Positions 1-8,074 of a stretch of DNA of 64,000 bases are shown here, piece after piece. The stretch is from the NCBI RefSeq assembly GCF_014205765.1, contig NZ_JACIIZ010000003.1, positions 1 through 64,000 of the forward strand. The letters are read 5' to 3'. The stretch is from Nitrospirillum iridis (GTDB taxonomy: Bacteria; Pseudomonadota; Alphaproteobacteria; Azospirillales; Azospirillaceae). The translations under genes and the position numbers were made by a program. How positions within the stretch are numbered: position 1 is the stretch's first letter; each line of letters begins with the position of its first letter. The notes under the pieces were generated by a model. It was given only the letters and a program-made list of their open reading frames with translations, did no database searches and was not told where the DNA came from.

Positions 1-81
1 GCCATCGGAAACATTTGCGACCTCTACGACCCCGACGAATGCTGGAACTACCTCAAGGCCGCAGGATATGCGTCCAATTAA
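1..81 (+). pseudogene. IS630-family transposase, C-terminal end (cut by window edge)
   Basis: Only the last 26 codons are visible; they read in frame from base 1 to a TAA at 79-81. The residues AIGNICDLYDPDECWNYLKA followed by AGYASN match the C-terminal signature of IS630/Tc1-like DDE transposases (a GxxCDLFxPxEC-NYxKAAGY pattern). Whether the full gene upstream is intact cannot be seen. It is followed directly by wreckage of a different IS family, so the left edge of the window lies in a cluster of mobile-element remnants. The family call is from memory of the motif. Confidence 0.7.
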
Positions 82-143
82 AGGCTCGATGCTCTAGAGT
101 GCGATCGGTTCAGATAGAAGCATGTGAACCGTGAATCGCACGA

Positions 144-441
144 CGGAACTCGGTTTATGTCCGCTTCCGGCGCTGGGCCGAGCAGGGCGTTTGGGATGCG
201 ATCCTAGAAACGCTGGTGGAGTTCGGTTTGACCGATAACTGGCAGCACATGATCGACAGCACCACGGTCCGGTGACTTCTGGCGCTATCGAGACCGCAAT
301 CGCATCGAACGCATGTTCAACCGCTTGAAGCAGTTCCGCCGCATTGCCACCCGCTACGATAAAACTGCCGTCTCCTACCTTGGTTTTCTATGCTTAGCCG
401 CCGCACGCATTTGGTTGCCAGACTTTGTCAATAGGCCCTAG
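144..441 (+). pseudogene. IS5-family transposase remnant, internally deleted and frameshifted
   Basis: Two pieces of an IS5 (IS427-like) transposase lie in different frames. Bases 144-275 encode RNSVYVRFRRWAEQGVWDAI and continue through a DSTTVR stretch to a TGA, which corresponds to the region ending near the first catalytic Asp. Bases 277-441 encode FWRYRDRNRIERMFNRLKQF, the region holding the catalytic Glu (Y-R-x-R...E-R-x-F-x-x-L-K), then RIATRYDKTAVSYLGFLCLA and a TAG. The central part of the DDE domain, with the second Asp, is missing between them, so the element cannot encode an active transposase. The 3' end coincides with the IS-end repeat at 419-438. Confidence 0.8.
419..438 (+). 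repeat. IS-end sequence, copy 1
   Basis: CAGACTTTGTCAATAGGCCC closes the broken IS5-type transposase gene and looks like the terminal inverted repeat of that element. A near-identical copy in the same orientation is at 1112-1132. No matching left end (the reverse complement) was seen upstream within the window. Confidence 0.6.
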
Positions 442-564
442 CCGCCCCCGATTCATCTTTCTGGTTCTGAAACGGGCAAAGAAAGGCTTCTACACGCCGA
501 TGTCCGGGATTATTGGGACCAAAACTGGGGGGCTACTTTTGAAAGCCCTTTGGCGGTCCGCAAC

Positions 565-1029
565 TCAAGATTTTCGGCGTCCACCCACCAGCGACAATGC
601 AAAACCGACCACCAGCAGAGCCGTAAGTCCCCAGATGATCGCGGAGCCGCTCCGGCTGCCGACATCGTCGTTCCGCGCGATGGGATTGAGGGTCAGCAGA
701 AGCTTGCTGCCTACCTGAAAGAACAGCAGCTGGAGATAGAAGAGCGGCACCAAGGCGCGGTAACGAGCCAGGGTCACCACACCCATCAGGGCGATTGCTA
801 GGCGAGCCAAACCTACTAGGGCAAACAGCGCGACCACTGCGGCGGCGGCGGCGGGATCGAACTTGTCTAGTGGCAAGCCATCGGCACCCATCGCGACCAA
901 GCGCGGCTGGAGTGCAGATCTCAGCCCGATGCCCCCCTCAATGAACAGAACTACGCCGAAAAGCCAAAGGCCGATTTGTGACCCGTAATAACCATCGTTC
1001 AGTGACCGAGGAAGGAGGCGATTGAGCAT
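565..1029 (-). CDS. Small multi-pass membrane protein of unknown function (154 aa)
   Basis: The protein is strongly hydrophobic, with about four predicted membrane segments (near residues 20-38, 62-84, 93-112 and 130-148) and a short basic tail ending GGRRKS. I do not recognise the family. The ATG at 1029 has a GGAG about eight bases upstream, which supports the start. The gene is bracketed by two copies of an IS5-type IS end in the same orientation, so it may have been captured or stranded between two insertion events; base composition here is slightly less GC-rich than further right. No neighbouring gene indicates a function. Confidence 0.6.
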   Translation of the reverse strand: MLNRLLPRSLNDGYYGSQIGLWLFGVVLFIEGGIGLRSALQPRLVAMGADGLPLDKFDPAAAAAVVALFALVGLARLAIALMGVVTLARYRALVPLFYLQLLFFQVGSKLLLTLNPIARNDDVGSRSGSAIIWGLTALLVVGFALSLVGGRRKS

Positions 1030-1111
1030 AAGTGGGCTCCGGCATGATGGGCGTCGGAACAGCCTAAGCCAATTGATAGGAAAATCCGAATGGTAGGATC
1101 ACGTCCCAAAT

Positions 1112-1132
1112 CAGACTTTGTCAACAGGTCCC
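1112..1132 (+). repeat. IS-end sequence, copy 2
   Basis: CAGACTTTGTCAACAGGTCCC repeats the IS end at 419-438 with two substitutions and one extra base, in the same orientation. No transposase sequence adjoins it, so it is either the scar of a second deleted IS copy or one side of a composite arrangement around the membrane-protein gene. It abuts the perfect hairpin at 1133-1172. Confidence 0.55.
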
Positions 1133-1172
1133 AGAGTCTTTCCGGCGATTCAACGAAAGCCGGAAAGACTCT
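1133..1172. terminator. Perfect 14-bp hairpin at the 3' end of the 527-aa gene
   Basis: AGAGTCTTTCCGGC (1133-1146) pairs without mismatch with GCCGGAAAGACTCT (1159-1172) across a 12-base loop. The right arm overlaps the TAG stop codon of the minus-strand gene. No T-run follows on the minus strand, so it is not a textbook intrinsic terminator, but its position suggests 3'-end formation or mRNA protection. Confidence 0.5.
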
Positions 1173-2754
1173 AAGCTTTCAGCCCGCGGCCTTCCGCCAG
1201 GGTGACGAAATCCACCAGATTGGCGTCGCGCCAGTGCCGGGTGCGGCGTAGTTCATCCTGCGCCTTCAGCAGCAAGGTGGTGATCAGGGCGTTTTCAGCG
1301 CCGGTGATGGGGGTGGCGTCGCGCAGACGGTCGGTGGCGGTCTGCACCAGCCCCTGGTCCAGCAGCGTCATGCTTTCCCGCAGGTCCGCGCCCACCGCCT
1401 GCGACAGTTCGGCCGCGCGCACCGCCTGGCCCAGCCTTTCCCGGCTGTCGCCGGCTTCGGTGCGGGAAAAGGCGGCGCGGTAGGCGTCGGTCAAATCCTC
1501 CACCAGCCGGTCGCGGAAGTCGCTGTAGCGGGTGCCCCAGTGCAGGCTGCGGGTCAGGGTGTTGCGCCAGCGCATGGTGTAGCCCAGCGCCCAGGCCAAG
1601 GCGGCATGGTCCAGGGCCATGCGGCCCTTGGCATGGGAGGTGACGGAGACGCGGGTGGAGAGATAGGGATAGAGCGTGCCCTCCACCTTCTTGATCATGC
1701 TGTCCAGATGGCTATGGGCCAGGCTGGCCTCCCGCCCGTCGCGCAGCAGGTCGAACTCATCGAACAGGGTCAGCAGCTCGTCCAGATGGACCAGTTCCCG
1801 TTCCAGCAGTTCGCGGCGGTCCGACGCCACGACCAGCGGACGGCGGGCCACCTCGCCGGCGCCCGCCAGCTGGCCCAGCTCATCGGCCAGAACCTGGCAG
1901 GTGCGGGCCAGATGGCGGACCAGGGCCGACAGCAGCACCGGCTGCCAGTCGGGCGGCCCCTGCACCAGATAGCCGCTCATCTGCCGGTAGGCGCGGTGAC
2001 GGTTCAACAGCACCAGCGGCATCAGCAGGCTCAGCTGCGCCGCCTGCGCCGCCGGTACGCCCGGCGCCTGGTGGGACAGCACGGCACCGGCGCCGTTGGC
2101 GCCGGTGCTGTCGTCATCGTTATTCAGGCCGGTGACCAGACGGCCATAATGACTGCCATTTTCCAGCAGGACACACAGCAGCGACAGGTCCGCCACCGCC
2201 AGCGGCCGGGGAACCAGGCCCAGGCCCTTGCGCGTCGCCTCCGCCCGGCGCCAGGCGTTCATCGCCTCCAGCAGATCCTTGGTCGCCGCCTTGTCCTGCA
2301 AGGTCTGGGACAGGCGGGTCGTGGCGGCCACGCGCAGTTCCTCCCGCAGGGCCAGCGCCTTGGGTGTGCGCAGCACCACGAACAGCGGCTGTTCCTGGGC
2401 CAGGGCGGACAATGTCTCATCCACCGAGCGGCTCAGCGGCGCCAAGGGCTTGGCGGCCAGGGCCGACCACAGCCCCCCGACATCCAGGGGATGGATGGTG
2501 CCGGGACAATGGAATTCGTCGCGCAGCAGCCAGGGATCGCTGGTCAGGAAGGGCTCGAACAGCTGGGTGAACTGCCGGCGGGCGTGGGCCTGGCGCTGGG
2601 CGTTCAGCTTCTGGATCAGCGCGCGGCGCACCACCGCCCGGCTCTGGTCCGGGGCCGCGTCCACCTCCTCGAACAGCTTGCGGGCGGCTTCGGGCGACAG
2701 CCGGTCCACCAGGTCGGTCAGCGTGCGGGCGCGCTCTTCCTCCGCCGGGCTCAT
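1171..2754 (-). CDS. Uncharacterised soluble protein (527 aa)
   Basis: I do not recognise this protein. It has no signal peptide or membrane segment and is rich in Leu, Ala and Arg, with long stretches that look alpha-helical. The frame is open further upstream to a TTG at 2826; I prefer the ATG at 2754 (MSPAEEERARTLTDLVDRLS), because the extra 24 residues are low in structure and no good ribosome site precedes 2826. The N-terminal part (about 1-90) is charged and could be a coiled or regulatory region; Cys occurs only rarely. The gene stands alone, divergent from the flavoenzyme at 3013, and ends in the 1133-1172 hairpin. Steady GC-rich third positions support real coding. Confidence 0.75.
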   Translation of the reverse strand: MSPAEEERARTLTDLVDRLSPEAARKLFEEVDAAPDQSRAVVRRALIQKLNAQRQAHARRQFTQLFEPFLTSDPWLLRDEFHCPGTIHPLDVGGLWSALAAKPLAPLSRSVDETLSALAQEQPLFVVLRTPKALALREELRVAATTRLSQTLQDKAATKDLLEAMNAWRRAEATRKGLGLVPRPLAVADLSLLCVLLENGSHYGRLVTGLNNDDDSTGANGAGAVLSHQAPGVPAAQAAQLSLLMPLVLLNRHRAYRQMSGYLVQGPPDWQPVLLSALVRHLARTCQVLADELGQLAGAGEVARRPLVVASDRRELLERELVHLDELLTLFDEFDLLRDGREASLAHSHLDSMIKKVEGTLYPYLSTRVSVTSHAKGRMALDHAALAWALGYTMRWRNTLTRSLHWGTRYSDFRDRLVEDLTDAYRAAFSRTEAGDSRERLGQAVRAAELSQAVGADLRESMTLLDQGLVQTATDRLRDATPITGAENALITTLLLKAQDELRRTRHWRDANLVDFVTLAEGRGLKA

Positions 2755-3012
2755 ACCTGACCCCGAAGGCCGCCGCGGCAAGCCGTGCTCACCCTCATGC
2801 TCCAAACCCCATAGCACACGCGCCAAACAGATCGCCGTTATGGCCCACCGATGTTTCCGGCAGGTGAACGAACTTCGGCAAGGTAATACGCCCCGCCCCC
2901 GTGTCCGACAATTATCTTAAAGGTTTGGAATGGCCAAACGCGCGCGCGGGATTGCGGAGCGCCCCGCCCCGCAGGCAGATTTGGGGCGATGTGTTAAGGA
3001 CGGGAGCAAGGC

Positions 3013-4146
3013 ATGGCCGGCCCAGGTGCCGTTTACGCGACGGCCGATTTCGACGCGATCGTGGTTGGGGCGGGGGCCGTGGGCCTGGCCTGCGGCCGGG
3101 CCCTGGCCCATCGGGGCCTGGCCGTCGCGGTGCTGGAGGCGGAGGACGCCATCGGCCAAGGCGTCTCCTCGCGCAATTCCGAGGTGGCGCACGGCGGCCT
3201 CTATTACCCCACCGGATCGTTGCGGGCGCGATTCTGTGTGGCCGGCCGCCGTCTGCTCTACCCCTTCCTGGATGCCCACGGCGTCAGCTATGACAAGTGC
3301 GGCAAGCTGGTGGTGGCGACCGAAGCGGGGGAACTGGCCCGGTTGGAGGCGATCGCCACCCAGGCCCGGATCAATGATGTGGAGGGGATGCGCTGGCTCA
3401 GCGCGGCGGAGGTGCATGCCCTGGAACCGGAATTGCGCGCGGTGGCGGCCTTGCTGTCCCCGGAAAGCGGTGTGTTCGATAGTCATGGCTACATGGTGGC
3501 CCTGCGCGGTGAGATCGAAGGGCAAGGGGGCGTGGTCGTCACCGGCACGCCTGTCCTGGGTGTCGCTCCCCGGGACGGTGGCGGTTTCACCGTGCGCACC
3601 GGCGGGCGCGATCCCTATGCCGTCACCACCCGCCTGCTGGTGACGGCGCCCGGCCTGTCGGCCCAGGATGTGGCCGCGCGCATCGAGGGTTTTCCCCCCG
3701 CCCTGATTCCCCAGGCGCACTATGGCAAGGGCAGCTATTTCGCGCTGAACGGGCGCGCGCCTTTCCGCCGCCTGGTCTACCCGCCGCCCATCCCGGGGGC
3801 GCTGGGTGTGCACTACCGCCGCGACCTGGGCGGCCAGGCGCGCTTCGGCCCGGATCTGGAATATGTCGATGCGCCCGATTATCGCGTGGATCCGGCCCGT
3901 GCCGATGGTTTTTACCGTTATATCCGGCGCTTCTGGCCCGGCCTGCCGGACGGCGCGCTGGTGCCGGACTATGCCGGCGTGCGGCCCAAGATCCACGGGC
4001 CTGGCGAAGCCCAGCCCGACTTCCGCCTGGATGGGCCGGAGGTCCACGGCTTGCCCGGCCTGGTCACGCTATTCGGCATCGAAAGCCCGGGCCTGACCTC
4101 GTCGTTGGCCATCGGCGAGGCGGTGGCCGATCTTCTGGGGGCATGA
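3013..4146 (+). CDS. FAD-dependent oxidoreductase, L-2-hydroxyglutarate oxidase-like (377 aa)
   Basis: The N-terminus has a Rossmann dinucleotide loop, VVGAGAVGLACG (about 17-28), followed by an acidic end of strand 2 (VLEAED), typical of the DAO/FAD family. The SSRNSEVAHGGLYYP stretch and the later DSHGYM motif match the LhgO / L-2-hydroxyglutarate dehydrogenase branch, which oxidises L-2-hydroxyglutarate to 2-oxoglutarate with FAD. The C-terminus (FGIESPGLTSSLAIGE) is the usual FAD-binding end. The ATG at 3013 has GGGAGCAAGG upstream. No partner gene is adjacent; it converges on an MFS gene and shares the hairpin at 4150-4171. The substrate is inferred from family resemblance only. Confidence 0.85.
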   Translation: MAGPGAVYATADFDAIVVGAGAVGLACGRALAHRGLAVAVLEAEDAIGQGVSSRNSEVAHGGLYYPTGSLRARFCVAGRRLLYPFLDAHGVSYDKCGKLVVATEAGELARLEAIATQARINDVEGMRWLSAAEVHALEPELRAVAALLSPESGVFDSHGYMVALRGEIEGQGGVVVTGTPVLGVAPRDGGGFTVRTGGRDPYAVTTRLLVTAPGLSAQDVAARIEGFPPALIPQAHYGKGSYFALNGRAPFRRLVYPPPIPGALGVHYRRDLGGQARFGPDLEYVDAPDYRVDPARADGFYRYIRRFWPGLPDGALVPDYAGVRPKIHGPGEAQPDFRLDGPEVHGLPGLVTLFGIESPGLTSSLAIGEAVADLLGA

Positions 4147-4171
4147 AAAGGGCGGCTGTCGCCAGCCGCCC
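4146..4171 (-). terminator. Intrinsic terminator between convergent genes
   Basis: GGGCGGCTG (4150-4158) and CAGCCGCCC (4163-4171) form a perfect 9-bp stem with a four-base loop. On the minus strand the stem is followed by TTTT (4149-4146), so it is best read as the terminator of the MFS gene; it also lies directly after the stop of the plus-strand flavoenzyme and may serve both. Confidence 0.75.
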
Positions 4172-4243
4172 CATTCACGTAGATGTCGCGGTCACCCAGG
4201 TATCGCAGGGGCGCCGTCGGACCGGGGCCCCATCGAACCGGGG

Positions 4244-5479
4244 TCAGTGACCGGTGGCGGCTGACCCGTTGAGGGAGGCCGGGGTGCGGCCGCCGCTGAG
4301 GAAGATGCCGGCCAGGGCCAACCCGGCGGCCACCCCGCTGGCGATGCCCAGGCCCAGGAAGGCGCTGAAGATGTCGCCGAACTGATGCGACAGGGCGGTG
4401 ACGACGAAGGCGCTGAGGAACTGGCCGACGGAGAACACGCCCTGCCATAGGCCGGTGGCCCGGCCGCGGATCTCGAAGGCCAGGCCGCGCAACGCCCAGG
4501 TCAGCAGGGTGGGCAGCATCATGCCGCAGCCGAACTGGTTCAGGGCCACGGAGGCCAGAAGCCAGCCGTGTTCCGTGGCCAGCGCCATGCCGGTGAAGCC
4601 GACGCCGCTGATGGCGAACTCGATCAGCAGCAGTGCCGCCACCGGCAGGTTGGCGGCCCGCTGGAAGACCAGGGTGCCCACCGGCACGCCCAGGCTGGCC
4701 ACGGCCGTCATCCAGCCGATGGTGCCCGGCTCGGTGATGCCGCGGTTGGTCAAGGCCAGCGCCAGGTCCACCTGCACCGTATAGAACAGGATGGAGGCGA
4801 AGATGGTGATGGCGCAAATGCCGCCCAGCCGCGCCCACGGGAAGGCGACGCCTTTGTGCGCCTCGGGATGCTGGATGACGTCCTCCGTCTCCTCCGGCTC
4901 CCAGGTGAAGAAGCGGATGCCGGCCAGCAACAGCAAGCTGCTGGCATAGACGGCGAACGGGGCCCGCCAGCTGATGCTGCCCAGCGCGCCGCCCACGACG
5001 AACAGCACCACGGCCGACACCGAGGCGACGGCCGTCTGCAGGGCCAGCCACTTTTCGCGCTGATGCCCCTTGAAGTAGTCACCGATCAGGGTGGTGGTCA
5101 GGGTCATGACCGCGGCCTCGGTGATGCCCACGACCACGCGGCTGGCCAGGATGGGCCAGAAGTTGTCCAGCACCAGGGGGGCGACGCCGCAGAGCGCGTA
5201 CAGCAACATGGACAGCATCAGCAGCTGGCGCCGGCCGAAGCGGTCGGCCAGCCAGCCGGCCGGGGCGGAGAACAGCGCGACGCACAGCGCCGGCGTGGTC
5301 AGGATCATGGGCACCCAGTAATCCGCCTGGGGCATGTCCTTGAAATGCTCCAGCATCTGCGGCAGCACCGGCGCCAGCACGACGACGCCCATCACCGACA
5401 TCGTGCAGGGCAGCAGCAGCGACATTCCCTGCACGGCGCCAGCCGTCCTTTTTCCGTTCGGCCGTTTTTCGGAAGCCAC
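4244..5479 (-). CDS. Major facilitator superfamily transporter (411 aa)
   Basis: A 12-helix carrier with the MFS motif A, GWLADRFGRRQLL, between helices 2 and 3 (about residues 74-86). It moves a small solute across the inner membrane by secondary transport; the substrate cannot be read from the sequence. The middle loop is charged (EPEETEDVIQHPEAHK). The start is GTG at 5479, chosen because GGGAGGG lies nine bases upstream; no ATG is near. It ends in the hairpin at 4146-4171. It stands alone on the minus strand, with a DUF606 fragment upstream on the same strand. Confidence 0.85.
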   Translation of the reverse strand: MASEKRPNGKRTAGAVQGMSLLLPCTMSVMGVVVLAPVLPQMLEHFKDMPQADYWVPMILTTPALCVALFSAPAGWLADRFGRRQLLMLSMLLYALCGVAPLVLDNFWPILASRVVVGITEAAVMTLTTTLIGDYFKGHQREKWLALQTAVASVSAVVLFVVGGALGSISWRAPFAVYASSLLLLAGIRFFTWEPEETEDVIQHPEAHKGVAFPWARLGGICAITIFASILFYTVQVDLALALTNRGITEPGTIGWMTAVASLGVPVGTLVFQRAANLPVAALLLIEFAISGVGFTGMALATEHGWLLASVALNQFGCGMMLPTLLTWALRGLAFEIRGRATGLWQGVFSVGQFLSAFVVTALSHQFGDIFSAFLGLGIASGVAAGLALAGIFLSGGRTPASLNGSAATGH

Positions 5480-5667
5480 GTCTAATCACCCTCCCTTGGG
5501 GGCGGGCGTACCACGCCCGTTTGTTTTCCTCCGGCCATGGGCGGGGCGGGCTTTCCCGCCAGCCTCCGAACCATGCCGCAGATAAACTACCGGCATGGAG
5601 GGCGGGCGGTAAAATCACGGTTTTTGATATCTAGCATTGATGAAGCCGGCAGCTGGTCCGGCGACGG

Positions 5668-5901
5668 TCACAGGCGGACCAGCATCACACCCAGGACCAG
5701 CAGGCCGGCGCCCAGCAGCCGGGCCGGATTGGCGGCATATTGGGGCAGGCCCAGGATGCCGAAATGGTCCAGGGCCAGCGAGCAGAGCGTTTGTCCGACG
5801 ACGATCAGGCTCATAACCGTTGCCGCCCCCAGGCGGTGAACCATAACCCGCGCCGCCAATGTCAGGTATCGGGATTGCTGCTTTGATCGGGGCCGTCGCA
5901 T
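5668..5901 (-). pseudogene. DUF606/YdcZ-type membrane protein, C-terminal remnant
   Basis: The reading frame contains HRLGAATVMSLIVVGQTLCS and DHFGILGLP, then a final hydrophobic helix ending VLGVMLVRL. These match the second half of DUF606 (YdcZ) proteins of the drug/metabolite transporter group, which are normally about 140-150 residues with four to five helices. Only about 60 residues here resemble the family; upstream the similarity stops near 5850 and the sequence runs into the promoter region of the SDR gene. The first half is therefore missing and the ATG at 5901 is probably fortuitous. A short functional protein cannot be excluded. Confidence 0.55.
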
Positions 5902-5949
5902 TCGCTAACACTGGGTCCGGTAAGCGAAAACAACGGTTAGGGAGGTTCC

Positions 5950-6720
5950 ATGCTGTCCTCGCGTTTGGCGGGCAAGGTCGCGGTCATCACCGGTGTCGCC
6001 GCCGGCATCGGCCGGGGCACGGCCCTGATGTTGGCCCGCCACGGGGCGACGGTGGTGGGCTGTGACATCAACGCCGCCGGTGCGGCGGCCACCGTGGCGG
6101 AGGCGACGGCGGAGGGGCTGGACATGACCAGCCTGCACCCCTGCGACATGACCAATCCGGCCGATGTCACCCGCCTGATGGACCATGCCGTGAATCGTCA
6201 TGGCGGCATCGACATCCTGGTGAACGCGGCGGCCTTCGGCGCCTTCGTCTGGCTGCAGGACATGGATTACGAAACGCATTGGCGCCGCACCCTGACGGGG
6301 GAGGTCGACCTGGTGTTCCTGGCGTGCAAGGCCGCGTGGCCGCACCTGATCAAGCGTGGCGGCGGGGCCGTGGTCAACTTCGCCTCCGCCAACGCCTACC
6401 GGGCGCTGCGCAACTCCCCCGCGCTGGCGCATTGCGCCGGCAAGGGCGCGGTCCTTGCCATGTCGCGCCAGTTGGCCATGGAGGGCGCCCCGCACGGCAT
6501 CCGGGTCAACACCATCTCTCCGGCTTTGGTGGTGACCGAGGCGACGCGGGAGCCGCTGGAAAACCCGGATTTCCGCAAGGCGGTGCAGGAAGCCATCATG
6601 CTGCCCCGTCTGGGCACGCCCGAGGACATCGGCTGGGCGGTCACCTTCCTGGTGTCGGATGAATCCACCTGGGTCACGGGGGCGGATTTCGCCATCGACG
6701 GCGGCGCCACCGCCTGGTGA
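5950..6720 (+). CDS. Short-chain dehydrogenase/reductase family protein, catalytic Tyr replaced by His (256 aa)
   Basis: A classical-length SDR with the cofactor loop TGVAAGIG (14-21), the structural NAA motif (92-94), a candidate catalytic Ser146 in NFASANAY, and a C-terminal GADFAIDGGATAW. The active-site position that should read YxxxK reads H161-C-A-G-K165: Lys is kept and Tyr is His. SDRs oxidise or reduce alcohol/carbonyl groups with NAD(P); without Tyr the reaction here is uncertain, although I recall a subfamily with this His. AGGGAGG lies just before the ATG. It is a single gene facing the D,D-carboxypeptidase in the same direction, with about 120 bases between them. Confidence 0.85.
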   Translation: MLSSRLAGKVAVITGVAAGIGRGTALMLARHGATVVGCDINAAGAAATVAEATAEGLDMTSLHPCDMTNPADVTRLMDHAVNRHGGIDILVNAAAFGAFVWLQDMDYETHWRRTLTGEVDLVFLACKAAWPHLIKRGGGAVVNFASANAYRALRNSPALAHCAGKGAVLAMSRQLAMEGAPHGIRVNTISPALVVTEATREPLENPDFRKAVQEAIMLPRLGTPEDIGWAVTFLVSDESTWVTGADFAIDGGATAW

Positions 6721-6789
6721 AATCCGCTTTATCTAGTTGCGTCATCTTTGTTGCACCCAATACCTGGACAGATTCCGTCGAATCTTCTA

Positions 6790-6820
6790 CCCCTAGGGAC
6801 AGTATTTCTGAACCCTAGGG
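6790..6820. promoter_or_regulatory. Twin CCCTAGGG palindromes upstream of the carboxypeptidase gene
   Basis: Two copies of the self-complementary octamer CCCTAGGG (6791-6798 and 6813-6820) are spaced 22 bases apart, just before the ribosome-binding site GAGAGGAG and GTG start at 6838. They could be a dimeric operator or could pair with each other in the mRNA leader. The role is inferred. Confidence 0.35.
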
Positions 6821-6837
6821 GCGAGAGGAGCGGCACG

Positions 6838-7962
6838 GTGGGATTTAAGGGGGCGATTGGGTTGGCACGGCGCGGTTTGGGCCGGTTGGGGGCCGTTGTG
6901 GCGGCGTTGGGCGCGGTCATTGTCGGCCTCGCGGCCAGCCATCCGGCACAGGCGGGCTACGCGGCGCTGGTGGTGGATGGCGGCACGGGCGCGGTGCTGA
7001 ACGCCGTCAATCCGGACGAGGAGAACCACCCGGCGTCGCTGACCAAGATGATGACGCTCTACCTCACCTTCGAGGCCATTCACCAGGGGCGCCTGCACTG
7101 GGAGGATGAGCTGCCGGTGTCGCGTAACGCCGCCAACAAGGAACCGACCAAGCTGGGCCTGGAGGTTGGGCAGACGGTCAGCGTCAAGGATTGCGTCCTG
7201 GGCATGATCGTCATTTCCGCGAACGACGGCGCCACGGTGGTGGGCGAGGCCCTGGCGGGCGGCAGCGAGCAGGTCTTCGCCCGCATGATGACGGACAAGG
7301 CCCATCAGTTGGGCATGACCAACACCGTTTTCCGCAACGCGTCCGGCCTGCCAGACCGCGAGCAGGTGACCACGGCCCGCGACATGTCGCGCCTGGCCAT
7401 GGCCCTGCACCGCGACTTCCCCCAGGACTACCACTACTTCGCCACCCGTGAGTTCGAGTTCGAAGGCCGCCACCTCACCGGCCACAATCGCCTGATGTAC
7501 CGCTATCCGGGCATGGACGGGATGAAGACCGGCTTCACCAACGCCTCCGGCTCGAACCTGGTGTCGTCCGCCGTGCATGACGGCCGCCGCCTGTTCGGCG
7601 TGGTCTTCGGGGGCAGCAGCGCCAAGACCCGCGACAAGCTGATGGAAACCCTGCTGGACAACGCCTTCGCCAATCGCGACACGGATCCGAAGCTGGTGGC
7701 ACTGGCCGCCGGCCGGCCCTTGACCCGGGTGGCCCGGGCGCGGGGTACCGGCCACCTGGCCCATGCGGGCCGGGCGCGCCGGGTGCAGGTGGCGGTGGCG
7801 CCGGTGCAGCGCCGGGGCCGCGCCGTCGCCCACGCCCCCCGCCAGCGCCTCGCCGCGGCCCATGCCGGCAAGCATGTCGTCGCCAAGGCCCATGCCAAGG
7901 CCCACGCCCACGCCCACGCCAAGGGCAAGGTGGTGGCCAAGGGCCGGGCCAAGAGCAGCTAG
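6838..7962 (+). CDS. D-alanyl-D-alanine carboxypeptidase, peptidase S11 (374 aa)
   Basis: A periplasmic penicillin-binding protein 5/6-type enzyme that trims the terminal D-Ala of peptidoglycan stem peptides. The three active-site motifs are present: SxxK (S67-L-T-K70), SxN in ISANDGA, and KTG in DGMKTGFTNASG. A signal peptide spans about residues 1-39 (cleavage near AQA-GYA). The GTG at 6838 is chosen because GAGAGGAG precedes it and the signal peptide starts there; an in-frame TTG at 6748 would put 30 unlikely residues in front. The usual S11 C-terminal beta domain is absent; instead the last ~80 residues form a very basic Ala/His/Lys/Arg-rich tail (AKAHAKAHAHAHAKGK). Confidence 0.88.
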   Translation: MGFKGAIGLARRGLGRLGAVVAALGAVIVGLAASHPAQAGYAALVVDGGTGAVLNAVNPDEENHPASLTKMMTLYLTFEAIHQGRLHWEDELPVSRNAANKEPTKLGLEVGQTVSVKDCVLGMIVISANDGATVVGEALAGGSEQVFARMMTDKAHQLGMTNTVFRNASGLPDREQVTTARDMSRLAMALHRDFPQDYHYFATREFEFEGRHLTGHNRLMYRYPGMDGMKTGFTNASGSNLVSSAVHDGRRLFGVVFGGSSAKTRDKLMETLLDNAFANRDTDPKLVALAAGRPLTRVARARGTGHLAHAGRARRVQVAVAPVQRRGRAVAHAPRQRLAAAHAGKHVVAKAHAKAHAHAHAKGKVVAKGRAKSS

Positions 7963-8074
7963 GGCGATGCCCCCGAAGACGGCGCGCCGTTGGCCACAAG
8001 AGGCGGCGGCGTTTCCGGTTGCCGCTCCCGGCTGGCGGGCGGATAGTGCCGGTCAGGTCACGATACAGGGGTAG

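Noticed and set aside
425-801. Plus-strand frames of 97 and 83 codons opposite the membrane-protein gene
   Set aside because: Arg/Ser/Pro-rich frames with no similarity, overlapping an IS remnant and the antisense of a better-supported gene.
1-1132. Active transposon at the left edge
   Set aside because: Both transposase sequences visible are incomplete or broken and no matching pair of inverted ends was found.
1540-2760. 406-codon plus-strand frame opposite the 527-aa gene
   Set aside because: Gln/His/Arg/Gly-rich composition typical of the antisense of a GC-rich gene; no ribosome site or domain.
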